The notes under the pieces were generated by a model, which ran no database searches, was not told the DNA's origin, and saw only the letters and a program-made list of their open reading frames with translations. Positions 20,408-28,331 of a DNA stretch of 64,000 bases are shown here, piece by piece. The stretch covers positions 248,001-312,000 of the forward strand of contig NZ_FRBX01000006.1 of NCBI RefSeq assembly GCF_900142715.1. The letters run 5' to 3'. The DNA is from Flavobacterium pectinovorum. GTDB taxonomy: Bacteria; Bacteroidota; Bacteroidia; Flavobacteriales; Flavobacteriaceae. Position 1 is the stretch's first letter; each line of letters starts with the position of its first letter. The position numbers and the translations under genes were made by a program.

Positions 20408-23400
20408 TTATTTTTTAGCGGTTACAGCAGGAGTAGTAGCAGTACTACATGAAACAACCTGTTTTTTTAGAGTAGCTTTTTTATTTGGCGAGATTTTCAA
20501 ACTTTTTGTTCCAGTATGAGATTGTTTATTAGAAACAGAAACATCATTTATTTTTAGCTGAGCCTGAAAGTCAAAGTGAGAAGCATTTCCACAGTTCGAT
20601 AAATCATAATCTTCAAAACCATCAGAAGCAAGCTCTGTATATTTTGTATTTGAAGCCACTGCAACCGGAAAACGATTGTTATAACCATATAAAGCCGAAG
20701 AATAACGTTTTAAAGCATCCTTATTTTCTACTTCCTGACCGGTAGGGTTGTATTGCGTAACTTCAGAAGCAAAAGTCCAGCGATCATAATTTGCAGCAGT
20801 CATTCCCCATACTTTTTTGTCGTTATCATACACATAAAAAGGGAAAAAGTCATTAAAGAAACCTGTTTTACGAGGCGTAGGATCTACGGTGTAATTTCTA
20901 CCTGTTAAGTAAGCATATGATTTATTAGCTCTCCAGTTTCCTAAAATATTATACAGATACGGATTGTATGATCTTTTGATAATATCGTCTTCTTCGGCTG
21001 TATTGTTTTCTTTTTCATATTCAAATGCCAGATTACCATTTTCGAATACCATTTTAGGTAAATTACATTCACATTGAGAGGGCCAAACATTGTTGTATTG
21101 TACAGCAGAAGCATTAACAATTCTGTTAATAGCTGTGGTCGACATAAAAGGGTTTTTTCCTATACTGTCTTTTATAGTTGTAATGTTATTATTGCTGCCA
21201 TAATTATATAACGGATTCGTCATAGAAGTTACACTCGCCATAGAAGCCATTTGCATGTTTCTGTGTCCCGAACGAATTACTTTTATTTTTGCTGTATTAA
21301 TGACATCCTGTTTAACAAGTAATCCTTTTTCGTCAATAAGTTTAAAAGTAGAATTGGTTACATGAACGGCCCAGGCTTTCATCATTGTCTTCGTTTTTCC
21401 ATCAGTAGCCAAACCATTAAGCCATAATTCATCACCATCAATTAAATAATCAGATTCACTGTGATTTCCTGTAAATTGATATTGATTATTTCCTGTTTTT
21501 TCAATATCCCATTCCAAACCAAGATTTTTGGCAGCCTGACTCATTCCGTCATAACTCCAGTATGCAGGAAAATTAAAATTAAAATATTTATCGTTATATT
21601 CATTAACTGTTTCCGTTAATAAAACATCTCCGTTTTCGGCATCATACGCAAGATTTTTTGTAGATACTTTAGAACCAAGATCGTATGCTATTTTTTCTGA
21701 AAGGATAGCTGTAGTATGAATCACCTTAGTTGTTACAGCCATTCTAATCTGACTTTCATGTTTAGAATAACTAGGTAAGGGAACAGGAATCATTACTACA
21801 TAAATTCCGTAAATTATTGTAGCAAAGTTCAAATTAATACCAGCAGTTGTAGTTGTCGTCTTGGTTTCTCTAAAATCATTTATTACATCATAATCGACAC
21901 CAACCAATTTAGAAGCAATAGCTCCTTTTGAATCAATTGTTTGAACAGTATTATTAAGCTTTCCTTGATCTTTACTATGTGTTTCGCTTATTGTATTGTA
22001 CTTGTAATCGACTCCCGAAATAAAATCTTTTTGCCCTTCACCATATACACGTTGATTTTTCATTTTCCCATCCATATCATTAGTATGAATAGAATAGCCT
22101 TGTGATAATGTAATGTGATCCTTTACATTTAAACTAAGAATACTCGCTAATATATTTGATGTATCATAATTTGACGATAAAGTAGTTCGATCTACAATTG
22201 TTGGATAATCCTTACTGGTGTAAAATTCTGTAATGACAGATCCGGTTGCATGTTTTTTGACGGAACTTGTAATTTCATTCGACTCATTATATTTATCTCG
22301 TGGTAAGTTCGTAACGGTAACTCTGCTGTAGGTAACTTTAGGAGCAGGGAAAAAAGACTCTCCAAATGGTTCTTCAACATAATTATCATCGTCTGGACCT
22401 AACAATAGCTCTCTTCTTTTTTCATCATAAAAAGGTTTTACAAATGGATTTTCTTTACAGCCTAATGGCTCGTAAGTAGCTACGCCAGATGATTTTCCGT
22501 TTTCTGTTTGGTATGAATATCTTTGACCGTAAGATTGTTGGTATACCTTGTTGTCGGCATGATCTGTCATAACATCCCATTGATCATTGATTTTAATATC
22601 CTTAACTCTGCAGCCACCTCCAAGTTTTTTTGCATCCGGTTGTAGAAGTCTAATCCAAGATTTATTAGTAATAAATCTGCTTGCTATACCAGTTTGCTCT
22701 AATTTAGCATTGGGACTTTTAAAAATGTCAAGAAGTGTTGGCATCCAACCGACAAGCTCCATGACAATACTTTTTAAGTCAGTAGTGTCCTCTTCGTTCG
22801 TCATGCTGTAAACAAGTCTGTGAAGATTATGTCTTCCAAAATTCCACCCAGCTTTAGTAATAGGATTTACTTCATGGCTATTAGGGTTAAATCCATCTCC
22901 CTTCTCAACATAATCAACAGGTATAGCGACATATTGTTTTCCATTTGATTCAAGAAAACCACAGTCTACTTTTCCTTCTTGATTTTTAGCAGTATTAAGA
23001 TATCCTGTTACATAATCGTATTTGTCGGTTCCATCAATTCCAGGTAAAGGATTAGGATTCACCATATTTAATAAGAATCTAAAATACAGTGGATTGCTTG
23101 CGTCTCCTACTGATTTTAAATATTTATCATAAAAAATATCCGGAATTTTTGAATCATTAATAGATAGTTGTTCATCTATTTTCTTATCTAATTCGACGTA
23201 GATATATTCTCCAATTCCTTTCTTCTCTATTCCATTAGAAATGTTTGCTGCAGTTAGTCCGGCTTTTGATCCGCTTCCTACTATTTTAAACATTTGCATT
23301 ACGTCTTTATTTTGAACCGAACCATAATCATCTGATTCATAGTTTAATTGCATTTGACCTCCAGAAGGCAAGCGAATCGATTTTAACAGCCATGCACTTG

Positions 23401-26035
23401 TATATTGATCAGCATTGGTTTTATTGCTTTGGTCAACAAAAGGAAATTCTGGATTAGATAATTTTGATGTTGTTGCCGGACCCAATTGATCATTTGCAGG
23501 TTTGTAATTTCCCCATACATCATATGCCTTCATGTCATAATCTGGATTAAAACCATAATTAAAGACATACGGAGTATATTTACCCATATTAGAATTTTTA
23601 TAGGTAAAATAGACTTTACTAAGCGTTAACTTTCCTTCACTTGTTATACTGTTATCAATGCCTTTGCAGAGACTATAATTATATTCAAAATTAGCTTCTT
23701 TTATGGGCGTAGCTTTATCGCCTTCAGCCAAATATTCTGGTTTTGAGTAAAGTGAAATCTTGTCTAATTTGAACATTTTGGATTCGTCTCCACGACCTCC
23801 ATTCTCATCTTTAACGCCGTATGCATCATTTCGTTCTGATAAATGAAAAATAGCAATATGAGTTTTAGTTACAATTTTTTTAATATAAAGAAGCTCTTTT
23901 TCGCCATAGATGTAATTTCCTTTGTTGTCCTTTTTACTAGAACGTAACCCTTCATCATAATTTGCTTTGTTTTGTAAAAAAGGAATTCTCCATTTATACA
24001 AATGGTCAGCCGTTTTGTTCTCATACTCAAATTTGGTGTATGAACCTAAATCGTCATCAGTTGGACCATCATTTTTTAAATCTTGATAGTCAGATGATAA
24101 TACAGATGTTAACAAGTAAGAGTGAGCATAAGCGGGAGTTGTTACCCTATTAAAATATTGGTCTCCGTCTTTCTTGTTTCTTGCTGAATTGTCAACATTA
24201 GGATTGTAATTTACTAATCCAGTTTGAAAGTTGACCTCACCGTTTGGATTGCTTTTATCGCTCACATCAAATGTAACTTCTCTCTTTGTAACATTGTATG
24301 CCGCTCTGCCATAAATATAACGTTCACCACCTTCCTTAGTAATTCTAATCTCAGTAGTATGATGGTCTCTGGAAAAAGCACTGGGCTGATTTTTCGAACC
24401 AAATCTTTTAGCTTCAACTTTAGTAAGTTTTTGTATAGATTGATTTCTTGATAAACGAGATGATTCTCTCTGGATACTTCCTGTGTTTGCTATGGTTCCA
24501 GTATTCTTAGAGTAATTTAAGTTAGTACTTCTGGAAAATTTACCGCCACTAATACCTAATTTTATAGGATTGTAACCTCCCAGTTTGTTGTTGAATAAGT
24601 CAAGCTCTTTATCAACATGTGTACCTCCAATATTTTTAAAAAAGACTTTTTCATAATCAGGCCTTTTTCCTTTTTTTTCTTTAAATCTTCCTAAAGCCGG
24701 ATTTGAGTTTTCCCATAATTTTGTATAACTTTTACCTAGAGTTACACTTGCATCATAACCCCAGTGAAAGCCACCACCTGCTCCAGTTTCAATTCCTAAA
24801 CTACCGCCGTAGCTATCGTCATTTATCTCATTATCATAAACATAGCCTACTTGTGATTTGTACGGTCTGAATGTTCCTGAAACACCTTGTCCTAAAATAT
24901 TATAAATATCATAGGTGTTATTAGTAAGAGGTAAAGAAGTTGTGTTTTTATTGAAACTTCTGTCTTTTTCTCTGTTATAATCTAAAATAGAAGATTTATC
25001 AGCGTTATATGTGTTTTCAAAACCATATGCTTTTTCAATTTTATATTTTTCAGAGTCTTTAATTCCTTGGCTAGTTCTATATCCTTTAAATTTCATTCCT
25101 GGTTCAAGCCCCCAAAATTCAAGTTCTATATTTAAACCAAACATGAAATTTGTGGAAACCATTCCAAGGCGTTTTGTTGGTGTATAAGATGCATTAATTT
25201 GACTAAGTGACCCTCCAATTGTACCAGTTGCAGTACCATCTTTTCTTTCTTGACCTTTCCATGCTTCATTTTTATATTGTTTGGTTGGTGCAAAAGACAT
25301 TGAGGTACTTTCAATACCTTTTCGACTATTATAACTAACTCCTGTATTCATTCCAAGAGAATAATTTTTCATAGATTCACTTGAAGATTTTAGACTATAA
25401 GAAGCATATGGAGCAATAGTAACGCCTTCAGATGCAGAAGATTCCATGTTCATTCCTACCCTTAAGTTATCTGCAATTTCAAAACTTACGCCTCCCGTTG
25501 CTGCGGCTCCAAAACCATCATAATTATTGTATTTAATTGCCATTCCAAAATCTACTTTAGGCTTTCCTTTTGCTTCTGTTTTTGTGCCATCAGGTTCATT
25601 TGTACCAAAACCAGCCAGAAAAAGACTTGCACTTGACCCAATAGTTACATTAGGTTTCATGTTATTTTCATAGGTCATTTCATCCCCATTAAAATCATCC
25701 GGCAAACCTCGCATTTGTCTCGTAATTTGTCCAACGTTAAGATCCCAGCCTAGTCCCACCCAAGATGCTTCCTGATCCATGGTTACGCCAGAATTGTAAG
25801 CTAAGTTTATCGGATAACCACCTACATCCATAATTGGAATGTTGTAATTAAAATCACCACTTGCCAAGTCAACCATATCAGAAGTTCCAATAGGAGTAAA
25901 GGACTCAAATTCCGGTTGTGATGGTCCACCGGTTAATGCATAAATTTGCATGGGTTGAAATGTTTCCAAAAGAATCATCATAGCTAAATAAATAGCAAGA
26001 GTTTTTTTAAACTTATTAATTTTTGGCTGAATCAT
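20408..26035 (-). CDS. Rhs/SpvB-like shell protein, apparently lacking its usual C-terminal end
   Basis: This 1875-residue exported protein carries a long signal sequence (KKTLAIYLAMMILLETF). The N-terminal region, about residues 45-135, has hallmarks of Bacteroidota Rhs-associated shell proteins: FTPIGTSDMVDLASGDFNYN, GGYPINLAYNSGVTMDQEAS and WVGLGWDLNVGQITRQMRG. The middle is beta-rich with many short YD-like turns (YENNMKPN, YDVWGNYKP, FEYENKTADHLYKW). At the end, a galactose-binding-like domain starts (FDFQAQLKINDVSVSNKQSH, then SLKISPNKKATLKKQVVSC) but breaks off after about 50 residues into a TTPAVTAKK tail. The matching second half of such a domain, plus the YD end, sits on the 1227-aa protein 10 kb downstream. 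The start overlaps the lipoprotein stop by four bases (ATGA), so translation is probably coupled. Known: SpvB/TcB-Rhs shells enclose toxins; a similar role here is inferred. Confidence 0.82.
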   Translation of the reverse strand: MIQPKINKFKKTLAIYLAMMILLETFQPMQIYALTGGPSQPEFESFTPIGTSDMVDLASGDFNYNIPIMDVGGYPINLAYNSGVTMDQEASWVGLGWDLNVGQITRQMRGLPDDFNGDEMTYENNMKPNVTIGSSASLFLAGFGTNEPDGTKTEAKGKPKVDFGMAIKYNNYDGFGAAATGGVSFEIADNLRVGMNMESSASEGVTIAPYASYSLKSSSESMKNYSLGMNTGVSYNSRKGIESTSMSFAPTKQYKNEAWKGQERKDGTATGTIGGSLSQINASYTPTKRLGMVSTNFMFGLNIELEFWGLEPGMKFKGYRTSQGIKDSEKYKIEKAYGFENTYNADKSSILDYNREKDRSFNKNTTSLPLTNNTYDIYNILGQGVSGTFRPYKSQVGYVYDNEINDDSYGGSLGIETGAGGGFHWGYDASVTLGKSYTKLWENSNPALGRFKEKKGKRPDYEKVFFKNIGGTHVDKELDLFNNKLGGYNPIKLGISGGKFSRSTNLNYSKNTGTIANTGSIQRESSRLSRNQSIQKLTKVEAKRFGSKNQPSAFSRDHHTTEIRITKEGGERYIYGRAAYNVTKREVTFDVSDKSNPNGEVNFQTGLVNYNPNVDNSARNKKDGDQYFNRVTTPAYAHSYLLTSVLSSDYQDLKNDGPTDDDLGSYTKFEYENKTADHLYKWRIPFLQNKANYDEGLRSSKKDNKGNYIYGEKELLYIKKIVTKTHIAIFHLSERNDAYGVKDENGGRGDESKMFKLDKISLYSKPEYLAEGDKATPIKEANFEYNYSLCKGIDNSITSEGKLTLSKVYFTYKNSNMGKYTPYVFNYGFNPDYDMKAYDVWGNYKPANDQLGPATTSKLSNPEFPFVDQSNKTNADQYTSAWLLKSIRLPSGGQMQLNYESDDYGSVQNKDVMQMFKIVGSGSKAGLTAANISNGIEKKGIGEYIYVELDKKIDEQLSINDSKIPDIFYDKYLKSVGDASNPLYFRFLLNMVNPNPLPGIDGTDKYDYVTGYLNTAKNQEGKVDCGFLESNGKQYVAIPVDYVEKGDGFNPNSHEVNPITKAGWNFGRHNLHRLVYSMTNEEDTTDLKSIVMELVGWMPTLLDIFKSPNAKLEQTGIASRFITNKSWIRLLQPDAKKLGGGCRVKDIKINDQWDVMTDHADNKVYQQSYGQRYSYQTENGKSSGVATYEPLGCKENPFVKPFYDEKRRELLLGPDDDNYVEEPFGESFFPAPKVTYSRVTVTNLPRDKYNESNEITSSVKKHATGSVITEFYTSKDYPTIVDRTTLSSNYDTSNILASILSLNVKDHITLSQGYSIHTNDMDGKMKNQRVYGEGQKDFISGVDYKYNTISETHSKDQGKLNNTVQTIDSKGAIASKLVGVDYDVINDFRETKTTTTTAGINLNFATIIYGIYVVMIPVPLPSYSKHESQIRMAVTTKVIHTTAILSEKIAYDLGSKVSTKNLAYDAENGDVLLTETVNEYNDKYFNFNFPAYWSYDGMSQAAKNLGLEWDIEKTGNNQYQFTGNHSESDYLIDGDELWLNGLATDGKTKTMMKAWAVHVTNSTFKLIDEKGLLVKQDVINTAKIKVIRSGHRNMQMASMASVTSMTNPLYNYGSNNNITTIKDSIGKNPFMSTTAINRIVNASAVQYNNVWPSQCECNLPKMVFENGNLAFEYEKENNTAEEDDIIKRSYNPYLYNILGNWRANKSYAYLTGRNYTVDPTPRKTGFFNDFFPFYVYDNDKKVWGMTAANYDRWTFASEVTQYNPTGQEVENKDALKRYSSALYGYNNRFPVAVASNTKYTELASDGFEDYDLSNCGNASHFDFQAQLKINDVSVSNKQSHTGTKSLKISPNKKATLKKQVVSCSTATTPAVTAKK

Positions 26036-26634
26036 AAGGCTATTTGAGTATAGGTGTCTTTAAATTGAAATTTTAATGTTCCTTTTCTAAAAAGGAAATC
26101 AGTATAGACTAATTGTATTTTTTCGTTAGGATCAATTCCTGAAAAAAACAATAAAACTTTTTGGTAGGGTGCTATTTTATAATTGCGTTCGTAAGTAACT
26201 CCTGAACAGGCAATGGTATCTTTTTTTGAAGTAACAACGTAGAAATCTTTTTCTAATCCAAAAGACATATATTTTACAGCATCGGTATATTCCATTCCTG
26301 TAAAGTCATTGCCAAGTAAATCTTTCTCTTCGTCTTGTTGAAAGGTAAATTCTATAATACGTTCTCTTTTGTTTTCTTCATAAAGAGAATCAACTGATAT
26401 TAGATTTTCATTTCCTAAATCTTTTAATAAGTAATATTGAATAGGAACTTCAATTGCAGTAAAATCTATATCGTCGGCTTTTTGAGTGTAAGCACGAGAT
26501 TTCCACCCTATTTTTTCAAGATTAAAATAGCGGTCTTTGATTTCAGAATTTTTGAAATCATCTTTTGTTTCTTTTTTACAGGAGATACATAGAAAAACAC
26601 AAAAAACACAAAACAACTTATTTAAGTCCTTCAT
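26032..26634 (-). CDS. Small lipoprotein of the Rhs operon
   Basis: A 200-residue protein with a lipoprotein signal (LNKLFCVFCVFLCISC, lipobox cysteine at about residue 19) followed by a charged linker (KKETKDDFKNSE). The mature part has no motif I recognise; it contains aromatic-rich strands (FYVVTSKKDTIACSGVTYER) and a hydrophobic final section (YQKVLLFFSGIDPNEKIQLV). It overlaps the OmpH-like gene by 17 bases and the shell-protein gene by four, which points to coupled translation and a shared task. Anchored in the outer or inner membrane, it could help retain or export the shell protein; this is inferred from context only. Confidence 0.75.
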   Translation of the reverse strand: MKDLNKLFCVFCVFLCISCKKETKDDFKNSEIKDRYFNLEKIGWKSRAYTQKADDIDFTAIEVPIQYYLLKDLGNENLISVDSLYEENKRERIIEFTFQQDEEKDLLGNDFTGMEYTDAVKYMSFGLEKDFYVVTSKKDTIACSGVTYERNYKIAPYQKVLLFFSGIDPNEKIQLVYTDFLFRKGTLKFQFKDTYTQIAL

Positions 26635-27124
26635 ATCTTTTGTTTATGTACGTAAGTAATTCTTTTGTTACTGTGATTTTTTCATCGGCATACAAAACGT
26701 TTGTTTTGTTTTCGGAGCCAATTATAAGTTGGTAATTATTTTCTTTAGAAAAGTCTTCTGTGTAACTGTGGATTCGTGACCAGATTTTTGAAGATTCAGT
26801 TGTAGCGAAGATTTGATTAAATTGTTCTAATTCTTCCTTTCCCTGAATAAATTGTTTCATTAATATTTCTTTTTCAGAAGCATTAATAGATTTTGATTGT
26901 ATTTGTGTGTATAAATTATCAAGAGCTGTTTTTCGATTAATAAATTCCTTTTCACCAGTACTTTTTAATTCTTTCGTCATAGAAAATCCGTCAAATAATT
27001 CTGAATTATCTACATATACAATTTTAGTTCTAGATGAAAGTCCCGTAAGAATTACATATAAAATTAATGCGAAAATTAGTAAGGAATTGATAATGAGCAA
27101 CAAACTGCTCGGTTTTTTTACCAT
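26618..27124 (-). CDS. Membrane-anchored OmpH/Skp-family protein, first gene of the Rhs operon
   Basis: A 168-residue protein starting MVKKPSSLLLIINSLLIFAL, an uncleaved-looking N-terminal membrane segment. It continues with IVYVDNSELFDGFSMTKEL, a coiled-coil region rich in Lys, Glu and Gln (about 50-110), and an end NYQLIIGSENKTNVLYADEK plus ITVTKELLTYIN. This is the arrangement of OmpH/Skp periplasmic chaperones, where the tentacle helices hold unfolded outer-membrane or secreted clients. The frame is open a further 22 codons upstream, but that stretch contains the promoter, so the start at 27124 is chosen. As first gene of an operon of very large exported proteins, a dedicated chaperone is an attractive inference. 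Confidence 0.75.
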   Translation of the reverse strand: MVKKPSSLLLIINSLLIFALILYVILTGLSSRTKIVYVDNSELFDGFSMTKELKSTGEKEFINRKTALDNLYTQIQSKSINASEKEILMKQFIQGKEELEQFNQIFATTESSKIWSRIHSYTEDFSKENNYQLIIGSENKTNVLYADEKITVTKELLTYINKRYEGLK

Positions 27125-27148
27125 GGAAAGACTTGTTAAAAATTTTCG

Positions 27149-27178
27149 TAAATGTAAGTTTTTATTTTTCTTAACAAA
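27149..27178 (-). promoter_or_regulatory. Promoter of the 27-kb Rhs operon
   Basis: Read on the minus strand, TTTG (27178-27175) is followed by 18 bases and TACATTTA (27156-27149). The Bacteroidota consensus is TTTG, about 19 bases, then TAnnTTTG; only the last base of the -7 box differs. It ends 24 bases before the chosen start codon at 27124, the spacing seen at other promoters in this window. No other equally good match lies inside the small gaps further down the operon. Confidence 0.6.
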
Positions 27179-27410
27179 GAAAATTCTCATTTTTTTTCTG
27201 TTAAATCGTGAAAAAATTGTAAATTGTTGTGAGATTTATTGTGTTTAATTTAATAAATTAAGAAAAAATCGAATTTAAATGTATTCTTTTACTTACAATT
27301 TGATTTCTATCTATTTGATCTTAAATTGGTTAAGATTTTGTTAAATTAGATCTTACAAAATTAAGATTTCTTATCTTATTAAGTTTGTTTTGAAGTGAAA
27401 GGACAGGATT

Positions 27411-27566
27411 TTGAGAATTGCTAAAATATTAGAAGATAGAAGTTTGAATATAATTTTTTCAAAATTAAAAACGACTAATTTAGCTCCTGTAGAATTGCAA
27501 AGCTTGAAAGAAAAAAAAGAACAAAAAATAATGAAAAAACGAAATCTTCTGCTTCTAAAAAAATAA
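27411..27566 (+). CDS. Possible 51-aa small ORF (TTG start)
   Basis: An open frame with a TTG start encodes 51 residues, very rich in Lys and Leu (begins LRIAKILEDRSLNIIFSKLK, ends MKKRNLLLLKK). It stops where a strong bidirectional hairpin terminator begins, as a real gene would. There is no ATG near the start and no family I recognise, so it may be a gene remnant instead. The surrounding 27,190-27,410 is AT-rich with no other coding signal. Confidence 0.25.
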   Translation: MRIAKILEDRSLNIIFSKLKTTNLAPVELQSLKEKKEQKIMKKRNLLLLKK

Positions 27567-27603
27567 AAAAAACCGTATCACAATAAAGTAATACGGTTTT
27601 TTT
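27566..27603. terminator. Bidirectional hairpin terminator
   Basis: AAAAAAACCGTAT at 27566-27578 pairs perfectly with ATACGGTTTTTTT at 27591-27603, with a 12-base loop. The T run on each strand lets it work both ways: for the small plus-strand ORF and for the degenerate tRNA and GIY-YIG region on the minus strand. Confidence 0.75.
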
Positions 27604-27604
27604 G

Positions 27605-27671
27605 TGGAGAATACCGTCCCGAGACATCGGGAGAACCGGTGACCTTCCCGATGCATCGGGATACTCTAGCC
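27605..27671 (-). pseudogene. Degenerate tRNA-Ala relic with two palindrome insertions
   Basis: The minus strand matches the 3' part of the intact tRNA-Ala at 27982-28055: GGCTAGAGTA of the D arm, the variable region and T stem, and the acceptor end ATTCTCCA. The anticodon arm is replaced by a perfect 16-base palindrome (TCCCGATGCATCGGGA, 27646-27661), and the T loop is interrupted by TCCCGAGACATCGGGA (27617-27632, plus-strand reading). The first 17 bases of the tRNA are missing. It cannot fold as a functional tRNA. It directly precedes a terminator, like the intact copy. Confidence 0.75.
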
Positions 27672-27914
27672 TTTTGTTTTAATTAGGTTTTCGATATATT
27701 TTCTGCTTTTCATTTTTTTGATTTCTAATTCCCTTTGACATGCTTCACTTCGGGTAAGGAAAGTTTCAAAATATTTTAATTCCCAATCTTTAGCCACTTT
27801 TGTGTATTTACTTCTGCTATTCAAATGATCTTGTAAACGCTGTTCAATATCTTGACATGAACCAACATAGTATTTGTTAATTGTATTAGAGTATAGAATA
27901 TAAGTGTAAAACAT
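27666..27914 (-). CDS. Small GIY-YIG nuclease family protein
   Basis: An 82-residue single-domain GIY-YIG protein starting MFYTYILYSNTINKYYVGSC. The family motif appears as YTYIL...YYVGS, followed by DIEQRLQDHL with the catalytic-type arginine and a histidine, then KYTKVAKDWELKYFE. A frame extension upstream of 27914 is translation of the tRNA and its terminator, so it is excluded. The last codon and stop (GGC TAG) lie inside the tRNA relic, so the gene end is fused to the relic. Known: these small proteins (UPF0213/YhbQ-like) are frequent next to tRNA and rRNA genes in Bacteroidota; their function is not settled. Single-strand DNA nicking or repair is the usual proposal. Confidence 0.85.
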   Translation of the reverse strand: MFYTYILYSNTINKYYVGSCQDIEQRLQDHLNSRSKYTKVAKDWELKYFETFLTRSEACQRELEIKKMKSRKYIENLIKTKG

Positions 27915-27927
27915 AGGTATTATAAAT

Positions 27928-27968
27928 AAAAATACCCAAACAGTTGTTTTAACTATTTGGGTATTTTT
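27928..27968 (-). terminator. Terminator of the tRNA-Ala gene
   Basis: A 13-base perfect stem (AAAAATACCCAAA at 27928-27940 with TTTGGGTATTTTT at 27956-27968) has an inner AGTT/AACT stem. On the minus strand it lies 13 bases after the tRNA 3' end and ends in a T run. Confidence 0.8.
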
Positions 27969-27981
27969 GTAAAAATATTTG

Positions 27982-28055
27982 TGGAGAATACCGGATTCGA
28001 ACCGGTCACCCCTTGCCTGCCAGGCAAGTACTCTAGCCAAATGAGCTAATCCCCC
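27982..28055 (-). tRNA. tRNA-Ala (anticodon GGC)
   Basis: A 74-base cloverleaf on the minus strand: acceptor GGGGGAT pairs with ATTCTCC, with a G3-U70 wobble that is the alanine identity element. The D arm is GCTC/GAGT, the anticodon arm CTTGC-CTGGCAG-GCAAG with anticodon GGC, and the T arm ACCGG-TTCGAAT-CCGGT; A73 is present. CCA is not encoded. A hairpin terminator follows. Two truncated copies of its 5' half lie just upstream and a relic lies 310 bases downstream. Confidence 0.95.
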
Positions 28056-28082
28056 TTTTTTTGTTTTGTTTGCTTTTGAAAA

Positions 28083-28141
28083 TAGAATCGGTAGCCCTCC
28101 CGATCAGATCGGGATACTCTAGCCAAATGAGCTAATCCCCC
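28083..28141 (-). pseudogene. Truncated tRNA-Ala copy A with palindromic anticodon arm
   Basis: The 5' part of the tRNA-Ala (GGGGGATTAGCTCATTTG and the rest of the D arm) is perfect. The 17-base anticodon arm is replaced by an equally long palindrome, TCCCGATCAGATCGGGA (28098-28114). The sequence then diverges in the T arm, so no acceptor stem can form. It starts 86 bases upstream of the intact tRNA start and belongs to an 85-86-base tandem repeat. Confidence 0.75.
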
Positions 28142-28167
28142 TTTTTTGTTTTGTTTGCTTTTGAAAA

Positions 28168-28226
28168 TCGAATCGGCAGCCCTCCCGATCAGATCGGGAT
28201 ACTCTAGCCAAATGAGCTAATCCCCC
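28168..28226 (-). pseudogene. Truncated tRNA-Ala copy B with palindromic anticodon arm
   Basis: A second copy of the same structure, 85 bases from copy A: intact 5' acceptor half and D arm, palindrome TCCCGATCAGATCGGGA at 28183-28199, and T stem and loop partly kept (GCCGATTCGATT) before similarity is lost. It differs from copy A at a few positions in the T arm and spacer. Confidence 0.75.
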
Positions 28227-28331
28227 AAAGCGATAGCAAATAAAGTCAATTAATTTTCAAAAAACAAATTTCAAATCGCTTAGAGCAAAAATAATTACCA
28301 AAACCGTAACTTTACGTTCAAAACTATTTTT

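Noticed and set aside
27982..28055. tRNA-Gly instead of tRNA-Ala
   Set aside because: The loop CTGGCAG puts GGC, not GCC, at the anticodon, and the acceptor has the G3-U70 pair specific to alanine.
28083..28226. Copies A and B as functional tRNAs with anticodon CTG (Gln)
   Set aside because: The replaced arm does place T and CTG in a seven-base loop, but the T arm cannot close and the 3' acceptor strand is missing.
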